Positions 8,344 through 16,715 of a stretch of DNA of 64,000 nucleotides are shown here, piece by piece. The first letter of the stretch is position 1. Each line of letters opens with the position of its first letter. The stretch is from CBDCYS01 sp965226245. Lineage in GTDB: Bacteria; Acidobacteriota; Terriglobia; Bryobacterales; UBA6623. The DNA is taken from assembly GCA_965226245.1 (NCBI GenBank), contig CBDDCL010000015.1, forward strand, positions 558,001 to 622,000, in the 5' to 3' direction. A program made the position numbers and the translations under genes. A model generated the notes under the pieces. It was not told where the DNA came from. It made no database searches and saw only the letters and a program-made list of their open reading frames with translations.

Positions 8344-9656
8344 ACCAGCTATTGCGCGTGCTGTTCAGCGGGCGGCGCAAGACAGGCCACTGGGATCTGG
8401 AAGCCGTCGAGATGGCGGTGCGCTCGGCGATGCACCAAGCTGGCGCCGCCGCCCTCTCCGAACTGCTGCAATGGGCAGCCCCAGCGGCCGGCCAGCGGAG
8501 CCTTCCCTGTTGTTGCGGCCACCAAGCTCACTACCGGGAACTGCGCTCCAAGTCGGTTCTCACCGCCCTGGGCAGGGTGCATATATCGCGCCCCTACTAC
8601 CTGTGCGGGCACTGTCACAGCGGCCAATTTCCGGCCGACGCTGAACTCGACATCGCCCAAACGGAATGCTCTCCTGGGGTACGCCGTATGCAGGCGATGG
8701 TGGGCCAGGAGGCTCCCTTCGATCACGGGCGCCGGCAGCTGGAACTGCTGGCGGGTCTGGAAGTGACCGCCAAGGCGGTGGAGCGGACGGCGGAGGGGAT
8801 TGGAGAGGATATCGCGGCGCGGGAGCAGAGCGAGATCCAGCGGGCGATGCAGTTGGAGCTGCCGCTGGTGGTGGGGGAACCCGTTCCGATCCTGTACATC
8901 GAAATGGATGGGACCGGAATTCCGGTGGTGCGCAAAGAGACGGTGGGCCGAGCGGGCAAAAGGAAGGGAGAGGCGGCCCACACCCGCGAAGCTAAGTTGG
9001 GCTGCGTGTTCACTCAAACGAAGTGGGACGAAGAGGGCTACCCCATCCGCGATCCGGACTCGACCAGCTACAGCGGCGCCATTGAGACCGCCGACGAGTT
9101 TGGCAAACGCATGTATGTGGAGGCTTGGAAGCGGGGCTGGAGCCGGGCACGCAAGAAGGTCGTGCTGGGAGATGGCGCCGAATGGATCTGGAACATTGCC
9201 CAGCAGCAGTTTCCCGGCGCCATTCAGATCGTCGACCTCTATCACGCCCGCCAGCACTTGTGGGACCTGGCACGCCAGCTTCATCCCCACGACAAGGCCC
9301 AGCAACGGTGTTGGATCACGATCCATCAGGACCACCTCGACCAGGGGCGGATGGAAGAGTTAGTGTGCTCGCTGCGGTCGGTCGAATGCTCGAGTCCCCA
9401 ACTCGCGGAAGAGTTCCGCGACGAAGCCAAATACTTTGAAAAGAATGCCAAGCGGATGCGCTACCCAGAGTTTCGGCGCCAGCATCTGTTTGTCGGCTCG
9501 GGAGTGATCGAGGCCGGCTGCAAGAGTGTCATCGGCTCTCGCCTGAAACGGTCGGGCATGTTCTGGACCGTCCGCGGAGCCAACGCGATTCTGGCCCTTC
9601 GTTGCTGCCACCACAACGGCCGCTTCGAGGACTATTGGGAGGCCCGAGCGGCTTGA
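8304..9656 (+). CDS. ISKra4-family transposase (frameshift product, second part)
   Basis: A 450-residue frame that begins at the -1 frameshift site. An N-terminal zinc-binding region (CCCGHQAHY, YYLCGHCHSGQFP) is followed by a DDE-type nuclease core: YIEMDGTGIPV near the first acidic residue, LGDGAEWIWNIAQQQFPGA and IVDLYHARQHLWDLA for the second, and GSGVIEAGCKSVIGSRLKRS toward the C-terminus. These are ISKra4-type motifs. The frame is undamaged to its stop, in keeping with an active element. Without frameshifting it would have to start at TTG 8352. Confidence 0.88.
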   Translation, partial: TAAAIQQEVARELDQLLRVLFSGRRKTGHWDLEAVEMAVRSAMHQAGAAALSELLQWAAPAAGQRSLPCCCGHQAHYRELRSKSVLTALGRVHISRPYYLCGHCHSGQFPADAELDIAQTECSPGVRRMQAMVGQEAPFDHGRRQLELLAGLEVTAKAVERTAEGIGEDIAAREQSEIQRAMQLELPLVVGEPVPILYIEMDGTGIPVVRKETVGRAGKRKGEAAHTREAKLGCVFTQTKWDEEGYPIRDPDSTSYSGAIETADEFGKRMYVEAWKRGWSRARKKVVLGDGAEWIWNIAQQQFPGAIQIVDLYHARQHLWDLARQLHPHDKAQQRCWITIHQDHLDQGRMEELVCSLRSVECSSPQLAEEFRDEAKYFEKNAKRMRYPEFRRQHLFVGSGVIEAGCKSVIGSRLKRSGMFWTVRGANAILALRCCHHNGRFEDYWEARAA

Positions 9657-9789
9657 GCTCCACTTTCATGTCGCACACCCTCGGTTGTTCCTCCGCCAGC
9701 AGGGCGGGGCATTGCAGGTTATCAAACGGAACGCTTCTGGCAACGCGGTGTCCGCGGCAGAGAACGACGCCAGAGAGGGGTGCTCAATC

Positions 9790-10383
9790 TCAGCGTTCGA
9801 CGAACAGTTCGGCGTTTGTCGCGTCAAGGTAATTCAACTGGTCGATGATGCTGCTGTACTTGAGCAGCTTCGCGTTCTCCAACAGTTCTCGGACCGAGTC
9901 CAGCGTCAACCGCACGCTGTAGACGTCCGTCCTCTCTGAGTAGGAGTAGCGCTGATAGCTGGGCGTGAGCGCTCCGAGCGCAGGCAGCAGAACGTCCCAG
10001 AAACTTCGCTTCTTGAATAATCTCTTCTGGGAGGCCACATCGCGGGACAGCGAAACGTTGCCCCGGTGACCGCGCATCACGATGAGCGTGCATCTTGCGA
10101 CATTAAATGGACGCCCACGCTCGGGGTCCGGGAACTGATCGAGGTGGGTTGCCAGTTCCGGCTCGGTGGCGGTGATCGGCTCCCAGCGAAAACGGGACGG
10201 CCCCGCGACGAACGTTCCTCGGGAAAGTATCTCCAGAATCCGTGTCGGATTTTTGCCGGTGACGGCCAGAATCTGCTCGATCAACTCAGCGGCCGGCATC
10301 TCACGCCGGGCGACCGGAGTCATGCTGACGTACCCCGCCGCCTCGGAGCTGATCCTAGTCGGAATCGTTTCGGGAAGAGCCAA
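9790..10383 (-). CDS. Hypothetical protein
   Basis: A 197-residue soluble protein of no family I recognise. It begins MALPETIPTRISSEAAGYVSM; residues 30-60 look helical (AELIEQILAVTGKNPTRILE) and the C-terminal half is rich in Arg, Tyr and Ser (TPSYQRYSYSERTDVYSVRL). No signal peptide or membrane segment is seen. It is 39 nt downstream of the MauE/thioredoxin-like gene on the same strand, so the two may be cotranscribed. The RYSYSER stretch and the length give no catalytic hint. Confidence 0.6.
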   Translation of the reverse strand: MALPETIPTRISSEAAGYVSMTPVARREMPAAELIEQILAVTGKNPTRILEILSRGTFVAGPSRFRWEPITATEPELATHLDQFPDPERGRPFNVARCTLIVMRGHRGNVSLSRDVASQKRLFKKRSFWDVLLPALGALTPSYQRYSYSERTDVYSVRLTLDSVRELLENAKLLKYSSIIDQLNYLDATNAELFVER

Positions 10384-10422
10384 ATCTCAATCTTGAGGGG
10401 ACTGCCGTCTGCCAGTGCCGGT

Positions 10423-11331
10423 TCAGTTCACCATGTTGATTTTGCGCAGCGCCTCGCTCAATTCAGGCTCCTCGAAGAACCGGAAAAGCTCGACCACCTG
10501 ACCATCCTGCAGCGCCACCGCGTAAGGAACATCTTCGAATGGGAACTTTTCCTTGAGCAGTTCGAGGTCGGACGTCATCTTGACGTTCTGAAGTCCCGTG
10601 TCCTCAATGAACCCGGGCGCGATCTCGAAGTCCTGGGTGGGAACGCCGACCATTTGAGCCTTCCAGTCCAGTTCAGACATCGCAATGCCTGCATCCAGGC
10701 AATGAAGACAAGTTGGATTGAAGAAGAAGAGGAACACCCCGCCGTCGCGTGGATTGAACTCTCCACCCTCAACCTGAATCACTTCGGGAACGTCGGATGC
10801 CGGACCCGGTCCCAAGCGGTCCCAGGCGAGCGAGACTCCCGCGAATGCGCAGATTCCAGCTAACGTAAGCGCCGCTCCGCGCAGTCGCCTCGGCGCGGGC
10901 GCGAAAACCGCGGCGAGCGCCGCGATTGCCGCCATGATGCCGTCACCGATAAAGAATCCAGGTCCGACGGCGCGCTCAATCCAGGGGAAGCAACTGCAGT
11001 CTTCTCCTTGGAGAGCTTCGTAGTTGATCCCAACGTAGGCCATGAAGATCAGCAGCAGTCCGACTGAGAGATAGCCTCCCAGTTTCCTCCAGGCGGGCCG
11101 CAACAACAGAACGCCGGCGAAGGTTTCCGTAACAGCCAGTGCGAGGGTGGCTGGCAGGCTAAGCGAGACCGGAACGAGCAGTTGGGTCAGCTTAACCTGA
11201 AAATCACTGATGTTGGCGAGCTTCCACAGCCCTGCCACCAGCCAAAGCAATGCCATGATGGCCGCCGCGGTCCAGCCCACCGCGTTCTGCCAGGCCGGTG
11301 TCTGTCGCTGTTCGTCGTCTTGTCCGGTCAT
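10423..11331 (-). CDS. MauE/DoxX-like membrane protein fused to a thioredoxin-like domain
   Basis: A 302-residue protein with two parts. Residues 17-170 carry four or five hydrophobic helices of the MauE type, with the paired cysteines typical of that family in a loop (EDCSCFPWIERAVG). Residues from about 180 form an extracytoplasmic thioredoxin-like domain with a CxxC in FNPTCLHCLDA near residue 207 and a cis-Pro-like VPYAVAL further on. MauE-type proteins pass electrons to periplasmic disulfide systems, so this fusion could be a self-contained thiol redox relay. The partner is unknown. Upstream lies a 466-bp gap holding repeat family A. Confidence 0.8.
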   Translation of the reverse strand: MTGQDDEQRQTPAWQNAVGWTAAAIMALLWLVAGLWKLANISDFQVKLTQLLVPVSLSLPATLALAVTETFAGVLLLRPAWRKLGGYLSVGLLLIFMAYVGINYEALQGEDCSCFPWIERAVGPGFFIGDGIMAAIAALAAVFAPAPRRLRGAALTLAGICAFAGVSLAWDRLGPGPASDVPEVIQVEGGEFNPRDGGVFLFFFNPTCLHCLDAGIAMSELDWKAQMVGVPTQDFEIAPGFIEDTGLQNVKMTSDLELLKEKFPFEDVPYAVALQDGQVVELFRFFEEPELSEALRKINMVN

Positions 11332-11435
11332 CGACGGCGGTCCCCCAAGTCCATTCTAGTTGCCACTAATTACGTCATTGTAGCCGCTCCCGTAATCGGT
11401 CCGAAAGGTGTTGGGGCTGCCTTCGAAACAACTCG

Positions 11436-11550
11436 AACCTCGCGTAGCGCGGGGCTCGAAGAGACCCGCGGCCTTTCACCCCGCTGCACTTCGGAGGTGA
11501 AGGGCTGTGAAAAAACGCGGGTCTCTCCGAGCCCCGCGCTACGCGAGGTT
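11436..11550. repeat. Palindromic repeat, 35-bp inverted arms (family A, second copy)
   Basis: Positions 11436-11470 and 11516-11550 are reverse complements with one mismatch in 35. The arms share the core GTAGCGCrGGGCTCG and AAGAGACCyGCG with the element at 77-190. The 45-bp centre differs from the other copy. It sits in the non-coding gap 11332-11798, which otherwise shows no gene. Confidence 0.85.
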
Positions 11551-11798
11551 GACCACAACTTAGAGTTGCGAAGATCGGTTCGGGGACGGATCTGGGCTGC
11601 TGGCAAGAAAGGCGGCAGCGTGACTCGCCGATTTTGAAGTCTGGGCGCCCGCCAATGTCCAGCCCACAGCCTCAACTTCAATCGACACGAAGGCGGGCTG
11701 TTCGCCCTGCGGGGAAAAGCGCCCATTGATGCCCCGCGGGGGAGGACGCAACTGTTCGATCTCAGACTATCACGCCAACATGACGGGTCAATAGCCGG

Positions 11799-12689
11799 CT
11801 AAGCGTGCACTTCAACGCCGGCCCATTGCTCGATAAGCTTGATCGCCGAGCAGAAGTCTTCGTCGCCCTGGCCGCGCGCGATGCTGGCGCCGAAAAGTTG
11901 ATGCACGAGCGATGTCGACGGCAACGGCACTTTCAGTTCCTGGCCGGAATCGAGCATCAAGCCGATGTCTTTGTGCATCCACTTCAGCGGGAAAGCCGCC
12001 TCGAAGTCCCTCTTGAAAATGTAGGGCGCCTTGAAACTGATCAGGCCGGCCTTGGCGGCGCTCTTGTCAAGAATTTCGAACATCAACTCCGGCTTGACTC
12101 CGGCCTTGGTCGCCAGCACCATGCCTTCGATGAACCCCTGCATCATGTTGCAAAGCACCAGGTTCTGTGACAGTTTCGCGTGCAGCCCCATCCCCTGTTT
12201 GCCGCAATAGATGAGAACCTTGCCCATCGGGAGAAAGTATTCCCGCACGCTCTCGAACACTTTCTTGCGGCCGCCGATCATAAAGGTCAGCGTGCCGCCA
12301 TGCGCTCCGGGCGTTGAGCCGGTGCAGGGCGCGTCGAGGTAAGAGGCGCCTTTCTTCTCGAAGGCCTTCGCGATCTTGCGGGCGAGGGTGGGCGCGATCG
12401 TGCTCGCATCCACGACAACGCCGCCCGTTTTGACGCCTTCGATCACTCCGCCCGGGCCGAGCAGCACGTTCTCCGACATCGCGGAGTTGCCGACGCACAA
12501 GAACAGGCAGTCGGCGAAGGCGCCGACTTCTTTCGGCGTCTTGCAGAATACCGCATTGCGTCTTTTGCCCAGTTTTCGCGCCTTGGAAGCGGTGTGGCTC
12601 CATAAGGCGACCTCATGCCCGGCGTCTAGCAGGTTGCGCGCCATGGGCTGGCCCATCAAGCCAAGTCCAAGAAATCCAAGTTTTGCCAT
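11799..12689 (-). CDS. 3-hydroxyisobutyrate dehydrogenase-family oxidoreductase (tartronate semialdehyde reductase-like)
   Basis: A 296-residue beta-hydroxyacid dehydrogenase. The start at 12689 is preceded by GGGAGA and gives the typical beginning MAKLGFLGLGLMGQPMARN, with the GLGLMG dinucleotide motif. A substrate loop DAPCTGSTPGA lies near residue 120 and the catalytic Lys is in AKLSQN near 170. The C-terminal helical domain ends near LIEQWAGVEVHA. The family reduces or oxidises small hydroxyacids with NAD(P). Divergent hydroxypyruvate reductase and glycerate kinase genes next door make tartronate semialdehyde the most likely substrate, but 3-hydroxyisobutyrate or succinic semialdehyde remain possible. 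Confidence 0.85.
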   Translation of the reverse strand: MAKLGFLGLGLMGQPMARNLLDAGHEVALWSHTASKARKLGKRRNAVFCKTPKEVGAFADCLFLCVGNSAMSENVLLGPGGVIEGVKTGGVVVDASTIAPTLARKIAKAFEKKGASYLDAPCTGSTPGAHGGTLTFMIGGRKKVFESVREYFLPMGKVLIYCGKQGMGLHAKLSQNLVLCNMMQGFIEGMVLATKAGVKPELMFEILDKSAAKAGLISFKAPYIFKRDFEAAFPLKWMHKDIGLMLDSGQELKVPLPSTSLVHQLFGASIARGQGDEDFCSAIKLIEQWAGVEVHA

Positions 12690-12738
12690 AGTTTCTCCCG
12701 AAGTTCCTAATTGTACGCTGTCAAACAGCTGTGAGACA
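12690..12738. promoter_or_regulatory. Divergent promoter region of the glycerate module
   Basis: Only 49 bp separate the divergent starts at 12689 (minus) and 12739 (plus), so both promoters must overlap here or in the coding ends. The stretch contains a CAGCTG palindrome. No clear -35/-10 pair can be assigned with confidence. Confidence 0.4.
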
Positions 12739-13743
12739 ATGCCTACAGCCGTGCAACCCAAAGTTTTAGTTCCCAAACGGATTTTCCCCGAGGCGATCGA
12801 GTATCTGCGAGAAAAAGTAGAACTCGACTACAACGGCACCGACAAGAATCTCTCGGCGACGGAACTTCTCGAGCGCCTCCAAGACAAAGACGGCATCGTC
12901 AGCATGCTAACCAACCGGTTTTCCCCCGAGGTGATGGACGCCCTGCCGGGACTGAGAGTGATCTCGAACATCGCCGTTGGGTTTGACAACATCGACATCC
13001 CGGCCGCGACGGAGCGCAAAATCATTGTCACCAACACTCCCGACGTGCTGACTGAAACGACCGCGGATTTTGCTTTCGCGCTGATGATGTCCGCCGCCCG
13101 CCGCATCCCCGAGGGCGAACGCGTGTTGCGCGCCGGCAAATGGGACAAGTGGGGTATCGATCTTTTCTGCGGGCAAGACATTCATCACAGTACGCTCGGC
13201 ATCCTCGGCATGGGACGCATTGGAAGAGGATTGGCCCGGCGCGCCCGAGGATTCCAGATGCGAGTGCAATACCACGACGCATTTCGGGCCCCCGTCGAAG
13301 TTGAGCAGGAACTGAACCTGCAATTCGTTGCTTTTGAGGAACTGTTTCAGACGTCCGACTTCGTCAGCGTACACGTTCCGCTGCTGCCGGAGACAAGAAG
13401 GCTTGTGGGCGCGGCGCAGTTTAAGCTGATGAAGAAAACGGCGGTCTTTGTGAATACATCCCGCGGCCCGGTCGTTGATGAAGCCGCCTTAGCCGGGGCT
13501 CTGGAGGAAGGCCAAATTGCCGCCGCGGGACTCGATGTTTTCGAGCGGGAACCCGTCGTTGAGCCCCGCCTGCTGGAACTGGAAAACGTGGTTCTCACGC
13601 CCCATATTGCGAGTGCTTCGTTCGATACCCGGCGGGCCATGTGCATGCTCGCCGCGGAAAACGCCGTGGCCGCACTGGAAGGCAAGCGCCCTCCCAACCT
13701 GGTGAACACCGCCCTGTTCGAAGCAACGTCCGATGCAACATGA
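12739..13743 (+). CDS. Glyoxylate/hydroxypyruvate reductase (D-2-hydroxyacid dehydrogenase)
   Basis: A 334-residue D-isomer-specific 2-hydroxyacid dehydrogenase when started at ATG 12739 (MPTAVQPKVLVPKRIFPEA); the open frame further upstream overlaps the divergent gene and is a shadow. The NAD-binding motif is GILGMGRIGRGLARR near residue 154. The catalytic Arg lies in NTSRGPVVDEAAL near 236, the Glu near VFEREPVVEPRL and the His in LTPHIASAS near 290. This matches GyaR-type enzymes that reduce glyoxylate to glycolate and hydroxypyruvate to D-glycerate. It precedes glycerate 2-kinase by 209 bp containing two hairpins. Confidence 0.9.
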   Translation: MPTAVQPKVLVPKRIFPEAIEYLREKVELDYNGTDKNLSATELLERLQDKDGIVSMLTNRFSPEVMDALPGLRVISNIAVGFDNIDIPAATERKIIVTNTPDVLTETTADFAFALMMSAARRIPEGERVLRAGKWDKWGIDLFCGQDIHHSTLGILGMGRIGRGLARRARGFQMRVQYHDAFRAPVEVEQELNLQFVAFEELFQTSDFVSVHVPLLPETRRLVGAAQFKLMKKTAVFVNTSRGPVVDEAALAGALEEGQIAAAGLDVFEREPVVEPRLLELENVVLTPHIASASFDTRRAMCMLAAENAVAALEGKRPPNLVNTALFEATSDAT

Positions 13744-13755
13744 GCCGTCCAGCAG

Positions 13756-13885
13756 GGACCGGCAAATCCTGCCGGTCCTTCGCCGCGAAGCGGCGACGTG
13801 CTTCGAACGGGGTTCGCTGCTCGAACTTTGGCACTGGCGAAGATTGTTGCAGGCAGCGGACTTGACCCCAGGCTTCCGCCTGGGG
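13756..13885 (+). terminator. Two hairpins between hydroxypyruvate reductase and glycerate kinase
   Basis: GGACCGGCA / TGCCGGTCC (13756-13778) forms a 9-bp stem just after the reductase stop. CCCCAGGCTTCCGCCTGGGG (13866-13885) forms a second perfect stem with the CTTCCG centre seen elsewhere. Neither is followed by a strong T-run, so they may be REP-type palindromes rather than intrinsic terminators. Confidence 0.5.
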
Positions 13886-13952
13886 CTCTGATTCTGCTTT
13901 CCGAACTTTCAAAGATGGTTGACAAGGATTCAGCAATAGAGGCACGACTCCG

Positions 13953-15251
13953 ATGAAAGCGGCCTTGCGCCAACTCTTCGCCTCAACGCTGGAACAGCTT
14001 TCGCTGGACAAGGTCATGCCAAGAAAGCTCGCCTCGAGCGAAGGCGTCCTCCAAATCGGGGAGGAGCGAATCGACCTAGCCTCGTTCCGAAAGATCATTG
14101 TCATAGCAATCGGAAAGGCCGCCTACCAAATGGCCGCACAAACAGCCGAAATTCTGAGGCCTCATACAGTGTCCGGAATGATCGTCACCTCCGCGGCGCC
14201 CTTCGGCCGCCTTACGAATTTCATGACGTACGAGGGTGGGCATCCCTACCCCAATGAACAGAGTGTCTGGTCAGCCAATGTGGCGCGCGAGCTTCTGAGC
14301 GGTCTTAAGCCCGATTACCTCGTTATCTATTTGCTGTCCGGAGGCGGATCGGCGATCTTCGAAAAGCCCGTCTCCGAAGAGATAACTCTTAAAGATAGTC
14401 GTGAGTTCTTCCGCCTGCTGGTCACCTGCGGCGCCAACATCGTCGAAATGAATGTCTTGCGGAAGCATTTTTCGGCAGTCAAGGGGGGGAGGCTGGCCGA
14501 GATCGCTCACCCGGCCAGGCAGTTGACTCTCTACGTGTCGGATGTTCCAGCCGACCAGCCTTCGACCGTCGCTTCGGGCCCCACGATGCCGGACGAGTCC
14601 ACGGTCGGCGATTGCCATGACATTGTCGGGCGGCTGAAGCTTACCGAAAGGCTCCCGAAGTCCCTTCGGGTGATGTTCGACGAGCAAAGAATTCCCGAAA
14701 CCCCGAAGCCGGGTTCAGAAAAATTCGTTAACAGCTCCTGGCACTGCCTGCTAGGCAACCAAGACGGTCTTGATACGCTCGTTTCCGCCGCGCTGCTCGA
14801 AGGCTGGGTGGTTGACACGGATTTGTCCGTCGACGACTGGCCACTCGAGAAAGCGGTGGACCATCTTCTCGTCCGTCTGGGGACGCTGAGGCAAGAAAAC
14901 GCTGGAAAGACGGTAGCGATTCTCACCGGAGGAGAACTAAGCTGCCCCGTGACGGGCGACGGCATGGGAGGCCGCAACCAAGCGTTTGTTCTCTCTTGCG
15001 CGAAACGAATCGCGGGACAAAACATGGCCGTCGTCAGCGCGGGCACCGATGGAATTGACGGAAATTCACCCGCCGCCGGCGCCGTAGCTGACGGCGGAAG
15101 CATCCAACGCGCGAGAGGTCTTGGGATGGACACCGCGGACTTCGAGCGGCGTTCCGACTCTTACCACTTCTTTGAAGGGCTCGGCGACCTGCTCATGACC
15201 GGGCCCACCGGAAACAACATTCGAGACCTGCGAGCCTTGGTGGCTTGGTAG
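13953..15251 (+). CDS. Glycerate 2-kinase (type II, GckA/TtuD family)
   Basis: A 432-residue DUF4147/MOFRL-type glycerate kinase that makes 2-phosphoglycerate from D-glycerate and ATP. Marks: AIGKAAYQMA near residue 54, VIVTSAAPFGR-like loop, the Gly-rich LLSGGGSAIF near 130, YVSDVPADQPSTVASGPT near 195, LLGNQDG near 270, ILTGGELSCPVTGDGMGGRN near 330 and GTDGIDGNSPAAGA near 368. Length is normal and the C-terminal LLMTGPTGNNIRDLR is complete. With the two neighbouring dehydrogenases it gives a route from glyoxylate or hydroxypyruvate into glycolysis. Confidence 0.92.
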   Translation: MKAALRQLFASTLEQLSLDKVMPRKLASSEGVLQIGEERIDLASFRKIIVIAIGKAAYQMAAQTAEILRPHTVSGMIVTSAAPFGRLTNFMTYEGGHPYPNEQSVWSANVARELLSGLKPDYLVIYLLSGGGSAIFEKPVSEEITLKDSREFFRLLVTCGANIVEMNVLRKHFSAVKGGRLAEIAHPARQLTLYVSDVPADQPSTVASGPTMPDESTVGDCHDIVGRLKLTERLPKSLRVMFDEQRIPETPKPGSEKFVNSSWHCLLGNQDGLDTLVSAALLEGWVVDTDLSVDDWPLEKAVDHLLVRLGTLRQENAGKTVAILTGGELSCPVTGDGMGGRNQAFVLSCAKRIAGQNMAVVSAGTDGIDGNSPAAGAVADGGSIQRARGLGMDTADFERRSDSYHFFEGLGDLLMTGPTGNNIRDLRALVAW

Positions 15252-15447
15252 AGGGCGATGTGCAGGTGGGCCTGGAGGATGCCCGTGCGTTTCTTCATTC
15301 GCCGCACGATGGGATGTCTATGTGCAAGGCAATCAATTCGCCGGTTGCACCTTGGGCGGCAAAAGCGTGCGCACTGCCGGGCGTGGTGGAGCATGCCGCA
15401 GCATTGCTACTGTGCATAACATCATACAAGCGCATGTTCGTATGAAT

Positions 15448-16470
15448 GGGGTATTTAGTTGACTCCAGTAGCCACTACATCTTGGGGGTGGGGGTGCCGG
15501 CCCTGGTGGCCTCGACCATTGTCTTATAGGGAGCAGGGTCGGCGGCGACCGCCTGCTGGAGGAGGCGATAGAAAAGTTTGCCGCGCGACCGTGAGGTCCG
15601 CCGGTTGAAGCGGAACGTGAACTCGTCCAGGTAGTAGTCCAAATACTCGTGACTGACAGCCCCCTGGTGGGTCCCCAACAGCCAGCGCTTTAGCAGAGAG
15701 GCGACACGATGGACTCTCGGCAGCAGCTTACTCGCCGATTGCCGCTTCCCGCGCAGCACGGTGACTTCATGGCGGTATCCTTTGTTCTCCAATCCCGCAT
15801 AGCCTTCCCAGCCGTCGGTGTGCACGAGGCTGCCAGGTTGGATAGCTTCTTCGACAAAGGCTTCCAAGCTCGCCGCTGAGGCATCCGCGATCCGACGGAG
15901 CCGGATGCGACCCATACCGCGCCCATCCTCCTCGGCAGCAACCGCAACTAACGCTTTGCCAACCATTTCGCGACCTCGGACGCCCTCTTCGACTCCGCCC
16001 ACATACGTTTCGTCCACCTCCACCCGGCCGACCAGCCGATTGCGACCGGGGCGCACCATGGCGCGGCGGAACTTGTGCAGCCAGGTCCAGGCGGTTACAT
16101 AGCTACCCAAACCCAAGACCCGCTGCAACTCCAGCGCGCTGGCCCCGCCTTTTTGCGTTGTCACCCACCAAGCCGCCCGGAACCACAACGTCAAGGGCTT
16201 GCGGGTGTCCTGGAAAATCGTGCCCGCCGTCACCGAGGCCTGGTAACCGCAGTCGGCGCAGAGCAGCAGATTGCGTTTGCTGGCCCATGAGGACTGGATC
16301 CCACAGCGCGGGCACACGAACCCCTCCGGCCAGCGCAGCTTCAGCAGGTACTCCCGGCACGCCTCCTCGGTCGAGAATCGAGCTTCCAACTCGACGAGGT
16401 TTCGGGGGTAGTCCTCCTTCATGCCCCCAACCACAACATATTGTGGCTACTGGAGTCAACTAAATACCCC
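15448..16470. mobile_element. IS1595-family insertion sequence, complete
   Basis: About 1023 bp with 28-bp perfect terminal inverted repeats beginning GGGGTATTTAGTTGACTCCA (15448-15475 and 16443-16470). The 9-mer TTCGTATGA occurs on both sides (15437-15445 and 16472-16480), two bases from the left end and one base from the right end. This is most likely the target duplication with the exact ends uncertain by one or two bases. The element carries one intact transposase on the minus strand. Confidence 0.9.
15475..16422 (-). CDS. IS1595-family transposase
   Basis: About 315 residues from ATG 16422 (MKEDYPRNLVELEARF; a slightly earlier start at 16434 is possible). An N-terminal zinc ribbon (CPRCG near residue 36, CADCG near 55) is followed by the ISXO2-type catalytic domain with VEVDETYVGG near 138, HTDGWEGY near 200 and the C-terminal LGTHQGAVSHEYLDYYLDEF then FRFNRR. 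The frame is intact and the stop lies at the inner edge of the left inverted repeat. Confidence 0.93.
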   Translation of the reverse strand: MKEDYPRNLVELEARFSTEEACREYLLKLRWPEGFVCPRCGIQSSWASKRNLLLCADCGYQASVTAGTIFQDTRKPLTLWFRAAWWVTTQKGGASALELQRVLGLGSYVTAWTWLHKFRRAMVRPGRNRLVGRVEVDETYVGGVEEGVRGREMVGKALVAVAAEEDGRGMGRIRLRRIADASAASLEAFVEEAIQPGSLVHTDGWEGYAGLENKGYRHEVTVLRGKRQSASKLLPRVHRVASLLKRWLLGTHQGAVSHEYLDYYLDEFTFRFNRRTSRSRGKLFYRLLQQAVAADPAPYKTMVEATRAGTPTPKM

Positions 16471-16496
16471 ATTCGTATGATATGCTGATAAGTGTG

Positions 16497-16715
16497 ATGG
16501 CTCCCAGCCGTAAAGCTAATTCAACGAGCGTTCGAACTACTTTCGTCCTTCCAGAAACGCTCAACAAGAATCTGGAAGTCTTGTCGCCAAAAATGGGCGA
16601 GACGAAGAGCAACATTGTTCGACGCGCCCTTAGCAGTTACCTGGAGGCGCAGCGTTTGGACCCCTCAAGTGTGCCCCAAATCGCCATCTCCTATGGTTCG
16701 GGAGGTAACCGATGA
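16497..16715 (+). CDS. Ribbon-helix-helix (CopG/Arc-like) protein, possible antitoxin
   Basis: A 72-residue protein from ATG 16497 (an in-frame ATG at 16482 is an alternative). The core SVRTTFVLPETLNKNLEVLS, then KMGETKSNIVRRALSSYLEA, is the classic beta-strand-helix-helix pattern of RHH DNA-binding proteins. Its stop overlaps the start of the next ORF (ATGA), and a RelA/SpoT-domain gene follows, so it may repress the operon and act in an antitoxin role. The IS1595 element ends 26 bp upstream of its start, so its native promoter is probably separated from it. Confidence 0.75.
   Translation: MAPSRKANSTSVRTTFVLPETLNKNLEVLSPKMGETKSNIVRRALSSYLEAQRLDPSSVPQIAISYGSGGNR

Larger units (their letters stand above)
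7848..9680. mobile_element. ISKra4-family insertion sequence, complete
   Basis: A 1833-bp element. The left end GGGTGCGCGACATAGAAGTG (7848-7867) pairs with the right end at 9661-9680, whose reverse complement is GGGTGTGCGACATGAAAGTG (17 of 20 identical). It is flanked by a perfect 9-bp target duplication, TCGGTTGTT, at 7839-7847 and 9681-9689. It carries orfA and a transposase frame joined by a probable -1 frameshift. Intact ends and duplication argue for a recent insertion in the region upstream of the GbsR gene. Confidence 0.93.

Noticed and set aside
12376..12738. N-terminal extension of the hydroxypyruvate reductase ORF
   Set aside because: This part is antisense to the dehydrogenase gene; homology begins at MPTAVQPKVLV (12739).
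15411..15420. Single TTATGCACA-type DnaA box
   Set aside because: An isolated match with no second box and no AT-rich context; expected by chance in 64 kb.
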